From Isotricha intestinalis (taxonomy: Eukaryota > Ciliophora > Litostomatea > Vestibuliferida > Isotrichidae), in the NCBI GenBank assembly GCA_023807065.1, contig JAJJLU010003811.1:1-29884 (forward strand): 29,884 nucleotides of DNA, in the 5' to 3' direction. The notes beneath the pieces were generated by a model. That model made no database searches. It was not told where the DNA came from and worked only from the letters and a program-made list of their open reading frames with translations. This document shows positions 1-9,849 of this stretch, one piece after another. Position 1 is the stretch's first letter; every line of letters begins with the position of its first letter. Position numbers and translations under genes: made by a program.

Positions 1-123
1 ATTAATGCTATGAAAACTCAATTAGAAAATGAAAAAAATGAAAGACAAAATAATCAAGATTATCTTATTAATTTACTTGAAGATATGTGTAATAAAATCA
101 CTCAAGCTAATGATATTCTTTAG
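1..123 (+). CDS. C-terminal end of a probable SF-assemblin/giardin-like striated fibre protein (partial)
   Basis: The frame is open from base 1 and ends at TAG 121-123, giving the last 40 residues of a protein whose start lies outside the window. The visible part is a charged helix with no proline (EKNERQNNQDYLINLLEDMC is its core). It resembles the C-terminal segment of SF-assemblins, which typically end in an E-R-x-x-x-E-x-x-L-L-x-L-L-E-x-x-C pattern and form striated rootlet fibres at basal bodies. The family call rests on this short match only; another coiled-coil protein is possible. The reading frame itself is supported by its open state and by a coding-like composition that stops abruptly at the TAG, where the sequence turns to T-rich spacer. 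Confidence 0.45.
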   Translation: MNAMKTQLENEKNERQNNQDYLINLLEDMCNKITQANDIL

Positions 124-1580
124 ATTTTTTATTTAATTTTTTTTTTGATTTAAAATATTTTTTTAAAATTTTTAATCTATAATATTTTTATTTTTTATAA
201 AAAATAATATATATGTATAAATATATATTATTTTTAAATAAGTTAACAATTTTCAATTTTCTACTTCAGACAATTATTCATATATAAATTTTCCTTAACT
301 TTTTCATTACTGTTTTTTGAATACTTTATATTCTTTTTTAACGTATCTTCCTATTCTTTAAATTGAGAAAAATAATTTAACAAATATATGATTTAAAGAA
401 AAAATAACTTAAATAAAATACTTAATTATGATATTTACGTTGACTTTACAAATTATCTTTTAAATTTTGAAATTCTTTTTTATCAATCTAAAAATCACAA
501 TTTAAAGGCTATTCAATTGTTGATAATCTTTAATAGTTATATTAGTTAAATATCTTAATTTTAGTCTCATGGTAACAGAATGAAAAATATATCATATTTT
601 TCTTTCTAAAATCAGTATCTTTAATTAAATCTTGACAAAAATAATTTAACTTTAAATGTGCATCTACTCTGATTACTCCATTAAGAAATCTATAATAAAA
701 TTTTCCAACCTAAATTCAAGAAAAATAAGTTTATCATTATAATAATGTAAATTACCAAATTCTTGTTCTCTCTATCTATAATCATAATAAACTGATTTTT
801 TATTATTTTTAAAACTTTCTAAATGAGAATAAGTTTGTCTTCCTCTTAAATAAATAGAAATATATAATTTAATTAATTCATAATTTATTATTTTAGTTAA
901 ATTTTTCCTAATATTTTTGCTGGTTTATGTCCTTTATCATTAATCATATTCTATTATCTGGAATTTTTTCATATGATTTTTTATTTAAATTTCCTGATGA
1001 TTACCATTAGGATTTAAAAATGTTCTATTTGGGATTTTTCTATATGAAATTTTGATTTGTGCCATTATTTAATTAGATAATTTTTCAGAATTTGATAATA
1101 TAATATAAAATCTATTGATTAGAAGGATATTAGGATTATTAAATTTTTACATATTGAAAATAATTCTATTTTTTAAAATGGTTTTAATATATGATTTTAT
1201 TTATATTTTTTTATTTATTGTTTTATACGAACTTTTTTTTTAATTTTTTAATAAATATTTGAAATCTATTTTTTCTTTCAGGGATTATAATATATATAAT
1301 ATTTCTTTTTTTTTCTTTTTGAATTACCTATTTCTTTGGATCTTTCTGTAAATATTTTTCATGGAATACCTTCGTTATTTTCTTTACTTAATATATATTT
1401 GAAAACAAATAAAAAATAAATTAAGGAATTTATACAAAATTATTATATAATTGAATGAATAAAAAAACTTTTTTTATTTTGATTCTACTTTCACTTCGAC
1501 TATTTTCAAATAAATTTTTCATTTCATTTATTCTATCCCTTTTTCTTCTAAAATAAATATATTTTTTTAAAATAAAAAAT
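124..1580. other. Long AT-rich spacer with a possible decayed gene
   Basis: About 1.46 kb without an intact gene. The part from about 290 to 1065 has a coding-like texture on the minus strand (listed separately). The part 1080-1580 is T-rich with short poly-T runs and holds nothing I can name. The last ~80 bases before the ATG at 1581 should contain the promoter and short leader of the ubiquitin-like gene, but no defined element is visible. Confidence 0.5.
290..1065 (-). pseudogene. Possible relic of a protein-coding gene
   Basis: On the minus strand an ATG at 1065 opens 26 codons rich in varied residues (starts MAQIKISYRKIPNRTF) before a TAA. Further down, protein-like stretches appear in shifted frames, for example YISIYLRGRQTYSHLESF near 850-800 and NGVIRVDAHLKLNYFCQDL near 690-630. 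Stops and frame changes separate them. Residues such as W, H, C, R and D are more common than in nearby random AT-rich spacer. I do not recognise a family. It may be a decayed gene, or chance in biased sequence. Confidence 0.25.
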
Positions 1581-2060
1581 ATGTCATTAAGAAAAGATGT
1601 TGAAGCTAATCAAAAATTTAAAATTATTATTCAAACTTACAATCATATTGTTAAAGAATTAGAAGTTTTTCCTGAAATGAGTATTGGACAATTAAAACTT
1701 TTAATTGAAGAAACTTTTATGGTTAAAAAAGAATATCAAGAATTATTATATTTGGTATATAAATTAAATAATGACGAAAAACAATTAAAAGATTATTATA
1801 TTAGACCTAAAGGAATTATTTTTTTAAGAGGATTTTATTTTCCTGTAATTTTCGTTGATTTTTATGAAAAAAAAAATAAAAATGTTTTATCTATTAATAT
1901 TGCTGAACAAATTCAATATATAAAAGATGAAATAATCCATAGATTAAATTTAGAAAAAGATTTTAAATATCAATTAATTTTTAATGGAAAAATATTAGAA
2001 GATGAGAATTACTTAATTGATTATAATGTTCAAAAAATGCAAACAATATATTTTAAATAA
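1581..2060 (+). CDS. Tandem ubiquitin-like domain protein
   Basis: 159 residues, ATG at 1581, TAA stop. Two ubiquitin-like folds lie in tandem. The first covers about residues 12-86 and ends in IIFLRG. The second covers about 90-159 and is the clearer one: its end has the pattern QLIFNGKILEDENYLIDYNV followed by QKMQTIYF, matching ubiquitin's [28 protein letters not shown]. The protein stops straight after the last beta strand, so there is no C-terminal Gly-Gly. It therefore cannot be conjugated like ubiquitin and more likely acts as a binding module, perhaps toward proteasome or Ub-receptor partners; this role is inference. The lysine matching ubiquitin K48 is present in GKILEDE. It converges with the Ras-like gene, whose stop lies 100 bp downstream. 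Confidence 0.8.
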   Translation: MSLRKDVEANQKFKIIIQTYNHIVKELEVFPEMSIGQLKLLIEETFMVKKEYQELLYLVYKLNNDEKQLKDYYIRPKGIIFLRGFYFPVIFVDFYEKKNKNVLSINIAEQIQYIKDEIIHRLNLEKDFKYQLIFNGKILEDENYLIDYNVQKMQTIYFK

Positions 2061-2160
2061 AATCCAATAAAAATCAATATTATAATTAAAAAAATAGGTA
2101 AAATTAATAAAATTTTTCAAATTAAAAAAAGAAGATTCTTAAATTTAAAAAATCTATTTT

Positions 2161-2736
2161 TTATTTTTCTTCTTTTTTTTCTTCAGTTTTCTTTTTTTCT
2201 TTCAAAGGAAATTTTTTAATAAATTCATCTAAAGCTTCATTAACTACATCATTGCATTTATCTCCATTTAAAGCAGAAACTTCTCTATATTGAAATCCTA
2301 ATTTTTCAACAATCTCTTTAGCTTCATCAAATTTAATAACTCTTTTATCTTCTAAATCAATTTTATTTCCAATAACATATTTTAAAGCATTTTTTTCTGC
2401 ATTTTCAAAAGCTTTTGAAATATTTTCTTTAAATTCTTTAACATTTTCTTCATTTGAAATATCAAAAATATACATTATTATTTTAGTAGCTTTTAAATAT
2501 TCTTTTGAGCCTTTTTCATTTTCATCTTTTGGTCTAAAGAATTTTAAATTATATTTTTTTCCATCTTTATTAATCATTTTAAACATAAAATCTATTTGAA
2601 ATGTTGGAACTCCTTCTCTTTTAAATGCATTTTGACTAAATCTAAACACTAAACTTTTTTTACCTGCTCCAATAGGCCCTAATAATTTTATATTTACTAT
2701 TCTTGGCTTAATTGGTGCTGGTTGCTCTGGTTCCAT
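2161..2736 (-). CDS. Atypical Ras/Rab-like small GTPase with degenerate switch II
   Basis: 191 residues, ATG at 2736, TAA at 2163-2161. The Ras fold is clear: P-loop GPIGAGKKSL at 20-29, switch I threonine in VPTFQIDF (T45), NKID (G4) at 124-127, and VSAL (G5, the SAK loop) at 153-156. Two core features are changed. The P-loop Ser/Thr that binds Mg2+ is Lys (K27). The G3 motif DTAGQ is missing: the matching segment, about 66-75, reads FFRPKDENEK, without the Asp, Gly or catalytic Gln. The C-terminus is a Lys/Glu-rich tail with no cysteine, so no prenyl anchor. It may bind GTP poorly or be a nucleotide-independent pseudo-GTPase. Relatives would be divergent Rab-like proteins; I cannot name a subfamily. 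Confidence 0.82.
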   Translation of the reverse strand: MEPEQPAPIKPRIVNIKLLGPIGAGKKSLVFRFSQNAFKREGVPTFQIDFMFKMINKDGKKYNLKFFRPKDENEKGSKEYLKATKIIMYIFDISNEENVKEFKENISKAFENAEKNALKYVIGNKIDLEDKRVIKFDEAKEIVEKLGFQYREVSALNGDKCNDVVNEALDEFIKKFPLKEKKKTEEKKEEK

Positions 2737-3389
2737 TTAAAATATATGTTTTAATTAATTTTAATTAAATTTATTTTGGTTTTTTTTGTGTATTTATTTA
2801 TTTAAAGTTTTTGTTTTTTATTTTTTGATTATTTAAAATAAGTAAAAATATATTCTAATTGATTTTATAATAAAAATTCTATTATTTTCTAATAAATTTA
2901 AAACTTTATTATTTCTTGAAGGAGAATTAAAGGATTTATGTAATATCATATATTTCTTTTATATCTTGGATATCTAAAATCTTTTTGAGTAATTTTTCCA
3001 ATAATATTAATAATAAAGTTTTTTTCATGACCTTAATAATAAGATTCTACTTTTTTAAAAAAATATCTAAGATATTGTTTTTAGCTTCAACATTTTCAAA
3101 CAATTCTAAATAACCTAAATTTAATTTTCTTCTTTATTAATAATATGATTTTTTTTAAGATTACTATTGACTTTATGATTATATTTCTTATTTTTTGTAC
3201 CATAATTTTTATATTTCTTTGATTTAATTTCAATTTATTATTATAAGGGATTATCCTTTTTTTATTTTATTGATGGTTTATAAATATTAAAAGGATTTTT
3301 TTATTTTTTTTTGTTATTATTTTAGATTTTATCCGTTAAATATATTCTTTAGTTTAATATTTTTTTATTTTTGGGTATTAATTTTTTAA
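2737..3389. other. Spacer between divergent genes, with coding-like fragments
   Basis: 653 bp separate the ATGs of the Ras-like gene (-) and the unknown gene (+), so both promoters should lie here. On the minus strand, about 3250-2920, fragments such as YKNYGTKNKKYNHKVNSNLK and FIINIIGKITQKDFRYPRYK can be read in different frames, broken by stops. They could be the remains of a gene, but I recognise no family and chance is not excluded. Confidence 0.4.
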
Positions 3390-4751
3390 ATGAAGAATAA
3401 TAAAAATAATTTGTTTCCTTTACTACATAAAAATAGCTCTTATAAATCTTTTAATAAAACAATTTCAACTACAGTGAATAGTAAAATTAGTAATAATAAT
3501 GGGAGTGGATTGTCAAAAAATGAATTTTTAAATAACATAAAAAATACAAATAAAATTTATAAAAAACAAAATATTTTAGAAAAAACAAATTTTAAAAAAT
3601 ATGAATTAAACTCAAACATTGGTATTAAACTTAAAAATCAAGAATCAAATATTAAAAAAATAAGAAGAAGGAATGTTCTTAAAAAAGAATTAAAAAAATG
3701 TAATAGTTGTTCAAATGTAAAATTTAGTTTAAATAATTTAAATATAAAAGATGAAAGAAAATCTATAATAGAAGAAAAAGAAAATAAAAACAAGAAGAGA
3801 ATTTTAAAAAATAATTCCTGTGGAAATTTAAATCAATTGAAAAAATCATTGAAAAAAAATAAAATAGAAATAAATGAAGAAAACTTAAATATCAATTATA
3901 TAAACAAAAATCATAAAAAAGTCGAAAAAAAGATAAACACAAAAATAAAAGAACCAAAAGAAATTTCTCCAAAAAATAATACGAAAATTCTTTTATTTGA
4001 TGATTCAAAATTAAATTTATCAAAATTAAAATTTGCAAAATTTATTGATTCAAAAATTATTAAAAAACAACAAGAATCAAATGATGAAAATTCTTCTTTT
4101 TCTCAATTTTATCCTATTGAAACAACTGAAAGACCAATTCCTTCAATTCATAATTTAAATCCAATAATTAAAAATAAGCTTTTAGTTTTAAAAAAAGTAA
4201 ATAATAATGAAAAAGATTATAATAAAATTTCAGAAAGAGAATATGATTTAAATGAATTAAAAATTTTATTAACTGGAAAATCAATTGATGATTTGGATTT
4301 TTTTAATAAAAAATTTTCTCAAATTCCTAATAAAAAAAATATAAGTGAAGATGAAATTCTTCCTATTGATAATAATTCTTTGGATTCTGAAAAAGAAGAA
4401 AAAAATTTTACAATTAATGATTTTATTAAAAATAATAATACTCAAATCCAATTTACTGAAAAATATGATATTCTTCCTATTACTATAAATAATGTTCTTA
4501 TACATTATAATAATGAAAATTATTTATGGGTTAAAAATTGTGTTGATAATTTTAATTTTAATAATAATGAAATTTTAGGGATTAAATATAAATTAATTTT
4601 TAAAAACATTTATTTATGCAAATTATTATTAAGTGAATTGTTAGATTTTGAAAAAGATAAAAATGATTTAAAACAAAAAAAGGATTTTTTACTAAGTTTA
4701 TTTTATGAAAATGTAAATTTAGGAAAAGATATTCAAAATTCTCTGAAATAA
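3390..4751 (+). CDS. Unknown basic, low-complexity protein
   Basis: 453 residues, ATG at 3390, TAA stop. I do not recognise a family. Residues 1-200 are Asn/Lys-rich and probably disordered; two short Cys-containing patches, KCNSCSNVKFSLNNL near 103-117 and NNSCGNLNQLKKSLK near 141-155, look like imperfect copies of each other. A more ordered part starts near residue 230 (FSQFYPIETTERPIPSIHN). The C-terminal ~90 residues (from DILPITINNVLIHY) have a hydrophobic pattern that suggests a small folded helical domain. No membrane segment or signal peptide. It lies upstream of the coiled-coil gene on the same strand, 262 bp away, with its own spacer. A cytoskeletal or cortical role is only a guess from basic composition. 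Confidence 0.7.
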   Translation: MKNNKNNLFPLLHKNSSYKSFNKTISTTVNSKISNNNGSGLSKNEFLNNIKNTNKIYKKQNILEKTNFKKYELNSNIGIKLKNQESNIKKIRRRNVLKKELKKCNSCSNVKFSLNNLNIKDERKSIIEEKENKNKKRILKNNSCGNLNQLKKSLKKNKIEINEENLNINYINKNHKKVEKKINTKIKEPKEISPKNNTKILLFDDSKLNLSKLKFAKFIDSKIIKKQQESNDENSSFSQFYPIETTERPIPSIHNLNPIIKNKLLVLKKVNNNEKDYNKISEREYDLNELKILLTGKSIDDLDFFNKKFSQIPNKKNISEDEILPIDNNSLDSEKEEKNFTINDFIKNNNTQIQFTEKYDILPITINNVLIHYNNENYLWVKNCVDNFNFNNNEILGIKYKLIFKNIYLCKLLLSELLDFEKDKNDLKQKKDFLLSLFYENVNLGKDIQNSLK

Positions 4752-5013
4752 TTATTTAATATTGTTTTTTTATATATATATTTATATCAATATTTTTTTC
4801 TTTTTTTTGAGCTTCGAAAAATATATTTTTTTAATTAAATAATAATTAATATATTTATATATTGTTTTCATTGCTTTTTATCCATTCTTATAGAAATTTT
4901 ATTTACTTCATACAATTTATAAATATTAGGATGAAAATAATTTGAAAATAATGTTTAAATAAATAATTATTTAATATATTAATTTTTAAATTAGATTTAA
5001 ATTTATTAAAAAA

Positions 5014-7828
5014 ATGAGAAGAAATAACCCATATTTAGGAGGAACCTTTCGTCCAGTAAGTGCAGTAAATAAATTATCAAAAATTAAAAAGTATAAATTA
5101 ATAAAATAATAATTATAGAAATATAATTCCAAACTTATTAACAAATAACTATCCATTTCAAACTAATTATAAAAGAGAACGTTCTTTTGATTCAAAAATA
5201 ATAAATTCAAGAATTAAAAGTGCAATGCCAATGAATATAGATAGAGAAAGATTATTAGAAGAAAATCTTAATCTTAAAAATCAATTAAATAAAATGCAAT
5301 CAGAACATTTAAATAGAAAGAAAGAAATTAGTATTTTAGAAAATGAAATAAACGAAAAAGATAAAATAATAGAAAATATTATTAATGATTCTTCAATTCC
5401 TTATTCAAAAGTAAGTGAAATGCAACTTATAATAAATTTAAAAAAAAAATATAAAGAATTAAAAAAAGATTATGACAAATCAATTCAAGATTTAGAATAT
5501 GTGAAAAAAAATATTAAAAATACAAGAATTAATGATTTACAATCTGAAAATGAAGTTTTATCAGGTCAAATAGACAAATTAAAAAATTTATATAAAAATT
5601 CTCAATTTAAAAATCAAAATTTACAAGGAAATATTCAAGATGTAAATACAATGAAAGATGCTTTATCAAAACAAGATTTTATGATAATAAATTTCCAAGA
5701 AAATAATCAGAAAATGATAGAAGTAATAAAAGATTTACATTTTGAAATTGAAAAATTAAAAAGACAAAAAGATAATAAAGTAGATATGATAAATAAATTA
5801 AAACAGAAATTAAAATATCATCAACAAATCAATGAAAGATTAGTAATGAAAAGAGATAATATTCAAGCAACAGATGAATATTTATCTTTGAAAAATAAAT
5901 ATGAATCAAAATTACAAAAAATTAGAAAAGATTTAGCATATTATAAAGATTCAAATTCAAAAAATGAAAAAATTTTAAAAGAATTAAAACAATTTCAAAA
6001 ATCAAAAGAAGATATATTATCAAATACAATTCAACAAAATTCAAAAATGATTATTATTACTAATTCAAAACCTGATATTGAACCTTTTCCACTAAAAGAA
6101 AACAATGCTAAAATGCTTCTTTTACAAAGTAGATTTCAAGAAGAAAAAAATGAAAGAGAAAGATTAGAAAAAGAAGTTGAAAATTTAAAAAATAAAATTT
6201 CTACTGCTAAAAGACCTGAAACTCAAGTAATATTACAAAGTTCTCCTTCTTCTAATTTAATTAACAGAACTGTAAATGTGAAAAATTATGAATATTTATC
6301 TACTAATCATTTAAATGAATTTATTTATGTTTTATTAAAAAATTTAGAAGCCAATAAAATTGATATGTCAATTATTGAATCTAGAATATTAAATAAAGAA
6401 AATTTAGAATTATTAAAAGATAAAAATAATTATAAACAATTTATTTCTATTATTTCAAATGGTTTAATTGAAATATTAAAAGTAAGACAAGAAAAAGATC
6501 AAATTGATATTCATTCATGTATTAAAACTTTATTATATAATAATTATATATCTAAAAATTCTACAAATCCAGAAGATTTTAAAACAAAATTTTTAAATTT
6601 ATTTACTAATATAAGTTTTTATTCAATAGAACAAAAACAAGAATTAAATAAAGTAATAGCAATAAAGATGTATCCAATAAAAGAAAAATTTATAGAACTT
6701 TTAAAAATATTTGATGAAGAAAATAAAAGTTATATTTCATTTACTTCATTAAAAAAAATAATGGAAGAATTAGAATTAAAATTAAAAAATGATGCATTAG
6801 AATATTTAATTTATACAATGAAAGTGATTCAAGAAGAAGGAACATATTTAACAGATTTAAAATATTCAAATTTAATAAAAATATTAGATGAAACTCCAGT
6901 TGATCCAAATGAAAATATAGATGACAACGAAGGAAATGAAAAAGAAGATGATGATGCAATAGAAATAACAAATGAAGAATATTTAAATAAAGTTAAAGAT
7001 ATAATTGCAAGAATTTGTAGAGTATTACTTATAAAAAAAAAATCTCCTGATGAAATATTTTTAAAATGTTTATCTAAAAGTGTTACTGATTATAAAGCAA
7101 TAAGATTAGTTCATTTAGTTGAAATATTAAAAAATGAATTTAAAATTGATTTAAGTAATATTGAAATTTTTTGTTTGTTTACTAAAGTAAAACCTGGAAA
7201 TTCAAGAGATGTTGATGATGATATGGAAGAAATTATTGATTATTCAAAATTAAAAAAAGAAATAGAAAATTATATGAAAAATCCTCCTAAAACTGAAGTT
7301 AAAAAAACTGCTATTTCAACAAAACCTTTAAATTATTCTGATAAGTTTGATAAAGCTAAAGAAAAAGTTAAAGAAAAAGATAATAATGAATTTAAAAATA
7401 TTTTATTGGAATTTATGAAAAAACATAAATTTACTTTTGAAAGATTTATTTTTCCTGTTCATTGCATGATGAAATTATCTACTAATGGAAAAGTTTTTAA
7501 TAGATTTTTAGAATTGGAAATTTTTAAACATTTTTTATATCAAAATGGAATTTTAATTCATTCTTCTGATGTTAATTCTTTTTTAAATCAAGATAAATTA
7601 TTATTAACTGAAGATAAAGTTAATATTGATTATTTAAAATTTTTATTAGCTGGAAGAAAAGGTATTAGAGATAATATTTTTAATGAATTTATGTCTTATA
7701 AACCTATTATTCAAGATAGTAAAAATAATAAAGAAAAAAAAGATAAAATTGAAAGCCAGTTAGAAAAAGATTTTTATGGAGAAGATGAAGAATTTGATGA
7801 TGCTTTAAAAAATACTCTTAACGATTAA
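5014..7828 (+). CDS. Large coiled-coil protein with EF-hand-like C-terminal half (two exons)
   Basis: Spliced gene of 928 residues: exon 1 5014-5090, 28-nt intron 5091-5118, exon 2 5119-7828. The ORF from the internal ATG at 5225 gives 867 residues, but 5014 is the better start: exon 1 reads MRRNNPYLGGTFRPVSAVNK and splicing keeps the frame into NIIPNLLTNNYPFQTNY. Residues about 65-390 form a long coiled coil with E/K/Q heptads. A helical region follows, with weak EF-hand-like loops (FDEENKSYISFTSLKKIMEE near 555-575, and a second near 700). An acidic stretch (DDNEGNEKEDDD) lies near 625. The C-terminus is acidic. This build is typical of ciliary or basal-body scaffolds; I cannot name the family. 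The Ca2+ ligands are incomplete, so binding is doubtful. Confidence 0.8.
5091..5118 (+). other. 28-nt spliceosomal intron
   Basis: Starts GTATAAAT and ends ATTATAG. Unspliced, the frame from ATG 5014 hits TAA within the intron. Removing exactly these 28 bases joins codon 26 (AA|A, Lys) and keeps the frame open to 7828. No other GT/AG pair in the segment restores the frame as well. The intron is 77 nt into the coding sequence. Confidence 0.8.
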
Positions 7829-8771
7829 TTAATTTTAAATTTTTTATATTATTTATTTTCAAATTTATTTTTTATCATAAATATTCGTTAAATAATTTTT
7901 AAAACAAGTTTTGAGATAAAACAACTTAATATTACAAGATTTGATTTCTTAAAACTAAAAAAAATGAAATTTATATATAATATAATTCTCCTTTAAATAA
8001 TATCATTATTATAATTTACATTCTTGAAATTCCTTTTTTTAGAATTATCTTATTCTTAAATAAACTATATGAAATTAATTTATTTTGTCCTTTCATCAAT
8101 GGGAAAATTAAATGTTTATTTGGCCATCATGCTTTCATTGAATTTTGGATAAAAATAATTATCTAAAATCTACTTATATTGTACTCTTTTTTTCTTTATA
8201 TTTGCCTTTCTTCTTCTTTAAAATAACGTATTGTTCTTCTTTTTTCTTTGTTGGAATATACGTTTTCTTCTACAAATTTTTTTATTTATATGAAAAAAAT
8301 TATTTATTCAATGAAAAAACAAAAAAGGAATTTCTAATAATTTTATTTAAATATATCTTTTGTTTGTTTATCATATTACATTTTTTCAATTTCATTGATT
8401 TGAATTCATTTTTTTTTATTTAAATTTTTCATGTTTTTCATTAATATTATCTTTGAATTCCTCAGAAAATTAATGAAATTTTAAATAATTATATTAAATA
8501 GTATTTTTTTTTTATTAATTCTTCTTTTATTTTTTTTTCTAATCAGATTATTGATTTTTTCCAACAATCCATAATTTTACTAATAATCAACCGTTTATCA
8601 AATTGTTAGAGATTGAATGATTTTTTCACTGATTTAATGTAAAATCCGAGTTTTTACACTTATATGAATTAAATTATAAATGTAAATATGTAAAAATATA
8701 AATAACTATATTTGAAGAATATTGTTCCACTAAAAAACAGAAAAAAACAACATTAAAAAATAATAAATTAA
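7829..8771. other. AT-rich spacer
   Basis: About 0.94 kb with no supported gene. A 92-codon open frame at 8145-8423 starts at TTG, is almost all Phe/Leu/Ile/Tyr and looks like chance in T-rich sequence. A short minus-strand stretch near 8100-8040 (PNKHLIFPLMKGQNKLISYS) looks coding-like, but has no start or extension. Confidence 0.45.
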
Positions 8772-9012
8772 TTAATTTTATTTAAATAAAAAAAAAAAAA
8801 ATAAAAACCATAAATGAATTAACTTCCTTTTCAATTTAAAAACCAATACGAATCTAAACATCCTTGAAAAAAAAATAAAATAAAAATATTAAAAAAAGCT
8901 TGAAAAAAACTGAAAAAAAGAAAATACACACCAAATTAAAAAAAAAAGTAAAATAATTAAAAAAAAAATATAAATACCCCTGAAAACTCTGAAAAAATAT
9001 AATAAAAAAAAA
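8772..9012 (+). promoter_or_regulatory. A-tract-rich upstream region of the nicotinamidase-fold gene
   Basis: The ~240 bases before the ATG at 9013 are dominated by runs of A on the plus strand (several of 7-15 A), with short interruptions such as CTTG, CTG and CCCCTG, and are poor in T. Poly(dA:dT) tracts are known to exclude nucleosomes, and this is the longest such stretch in the window. It probably contains the promoter and leader. No TATA box or other motif can be assigned. Confidence 0.35.
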
Positions 9013-9849
9013 ATGAAAGCAGCCTTATTAATCCAAAACGTACAGAACGACTTCCTAGAAAAGGGTAGTCTCCCAGTAAAAGGAGCACATGATATAATAG
9101 GTCCAATAAATAAGATTAGAAACGAATATGCATCTCGTTTTACCACAGTATTCACAACACAACAATTCCGTCAAGAAACACATATATCTTTCAAAGACAG
9201 TCCTTATGCAAGTGAGGAAAATCTTCCCTTTGATGAAATAACTTTAGCAGTAAAAGGTAAATTTCCTCGTCATTGTGTTCAAGGAACTGATGGTGCAAAT
9301 TTCGCTCCAGAAATGCAATTAAAAGGAGATGAAGTTTTAATTAGATTAGATGAAGATAAATTTAAAGAAGAAATGAGTGCTTTTCAAAATAGTCTTTTAG
9401 GAGAAATTTTAAATACTAATCAAATTAAAATGATTTTTATCACTGGATTAACTTTAGATTTCTGTGTTGGATTAACTGCTATTGATTCTGCTAAAAAAGG
9501 TTTTGAAACTTATGTTATTAAAGATGCTACTAAACCTTTAGGAGATCAAAGTGGAGAAGCTATGATTAAAAACTTTGAAAAAAATAATGTTAAATTTATT
9601 ACTTTAGCAGAATTCGATGAAATTATTAAAAAAGCAGAAGAAATTAAAAAAGAAGAAGAAAAAGTTGAACCTTCACAAACTGCTATGGAAGAAGAAAAAA
9701 AAATGAGTGAAAGTAAACCTGAAGAAAAACCTGCAGAAGAAAAACCTCCTGAAGAAAAACCTGCAGAAGAAAAACCTCCCGAAGAAAAACCTGCAGAAGA
9801 AAAACCTCCTGAAGAAAAACCTGCAGAAGAAAAACCTGCTGGGGAATAA
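9013..9849 (+). CDS. Nicotinamidase/isochorismatase-fold protein, probably inactive, with Pro-Glu-Lys repeat tail
   Basis: 278 residues, ATG at 9013, TAA stop. Residues 1-207 match the PncA nicotinamidase fold: LIQNVQNDF at the N-terminus, PRHCVQGTDGANF at 85-97, TGLTLDFCVGLTA at 144-156. The nucleophile Cys is kept (C151), but the catalytic Asp (ALLIVDVQNDF in PncA) is Asn9 and the catalytic Lys aligns with Leu112. Two of four metal ligands are changed: the D-x-H of DWHPANHGSF is Q51-x-R53, while H57 and H87 remain. Hydrolysis of nicotinamide is therefore unlikely. Residues from about 208 form a charged tail ending in EEKPAEEKPPEEKP repeats. The first ~200 bp use more G/C-containing codons than the neighbours. 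The long A-tract upstream suggests strong expression. Alternatives: another cysteine-hydrolase activity, or a binding role. Confidence 0.85.
   Translation: MKAALLIQNVQNDFLEKGSLPVKGAHDIIGPINKIRNEYASRFTTVFTTQQFRQETHISFKDSPYASEENLPFDEITLAVKGKFPRHCVQGTDGANFAPEMQLKGDEVLIRLDEDKFKEEMSAFQNSLLGEILNTNQIKMIFITGLTLDFCVGLTAIDSAKKGFETYVIKDATKPLGDQSGEAMIKNFEKNNVKFITLAEFDEIIKKAEEIKKEEEKVEPSQTAMEEEKKMSESKPEEKPAEEKPPEEKPAEEKPPEEKPAEEKPPEEKPAEEKPAGE
9721..9840 (+). repeat. Four tandem 30-bp repeats coding EEKPAEEKPP
   Basis: Four consecutive 30-bp units, starting at 9721, 9751, 9781 and 9811, differ only in the last codon or two (CCT, CCC, CCT, and GCT in the last). Each codes ten residues. The near identity at silent sites suggests recent expansion or homogenisation. 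Repeat number may vary between alleles. Confidence 0.9.

Noticed and set aside
8145..8423. 92-codon plus-strand ORF
   Set aside because: Starts at TTG, and is almost entirely Phe/Leu/Ile/Tyr/Lys as expected from T-rich spacer; no domain and no ATG start.
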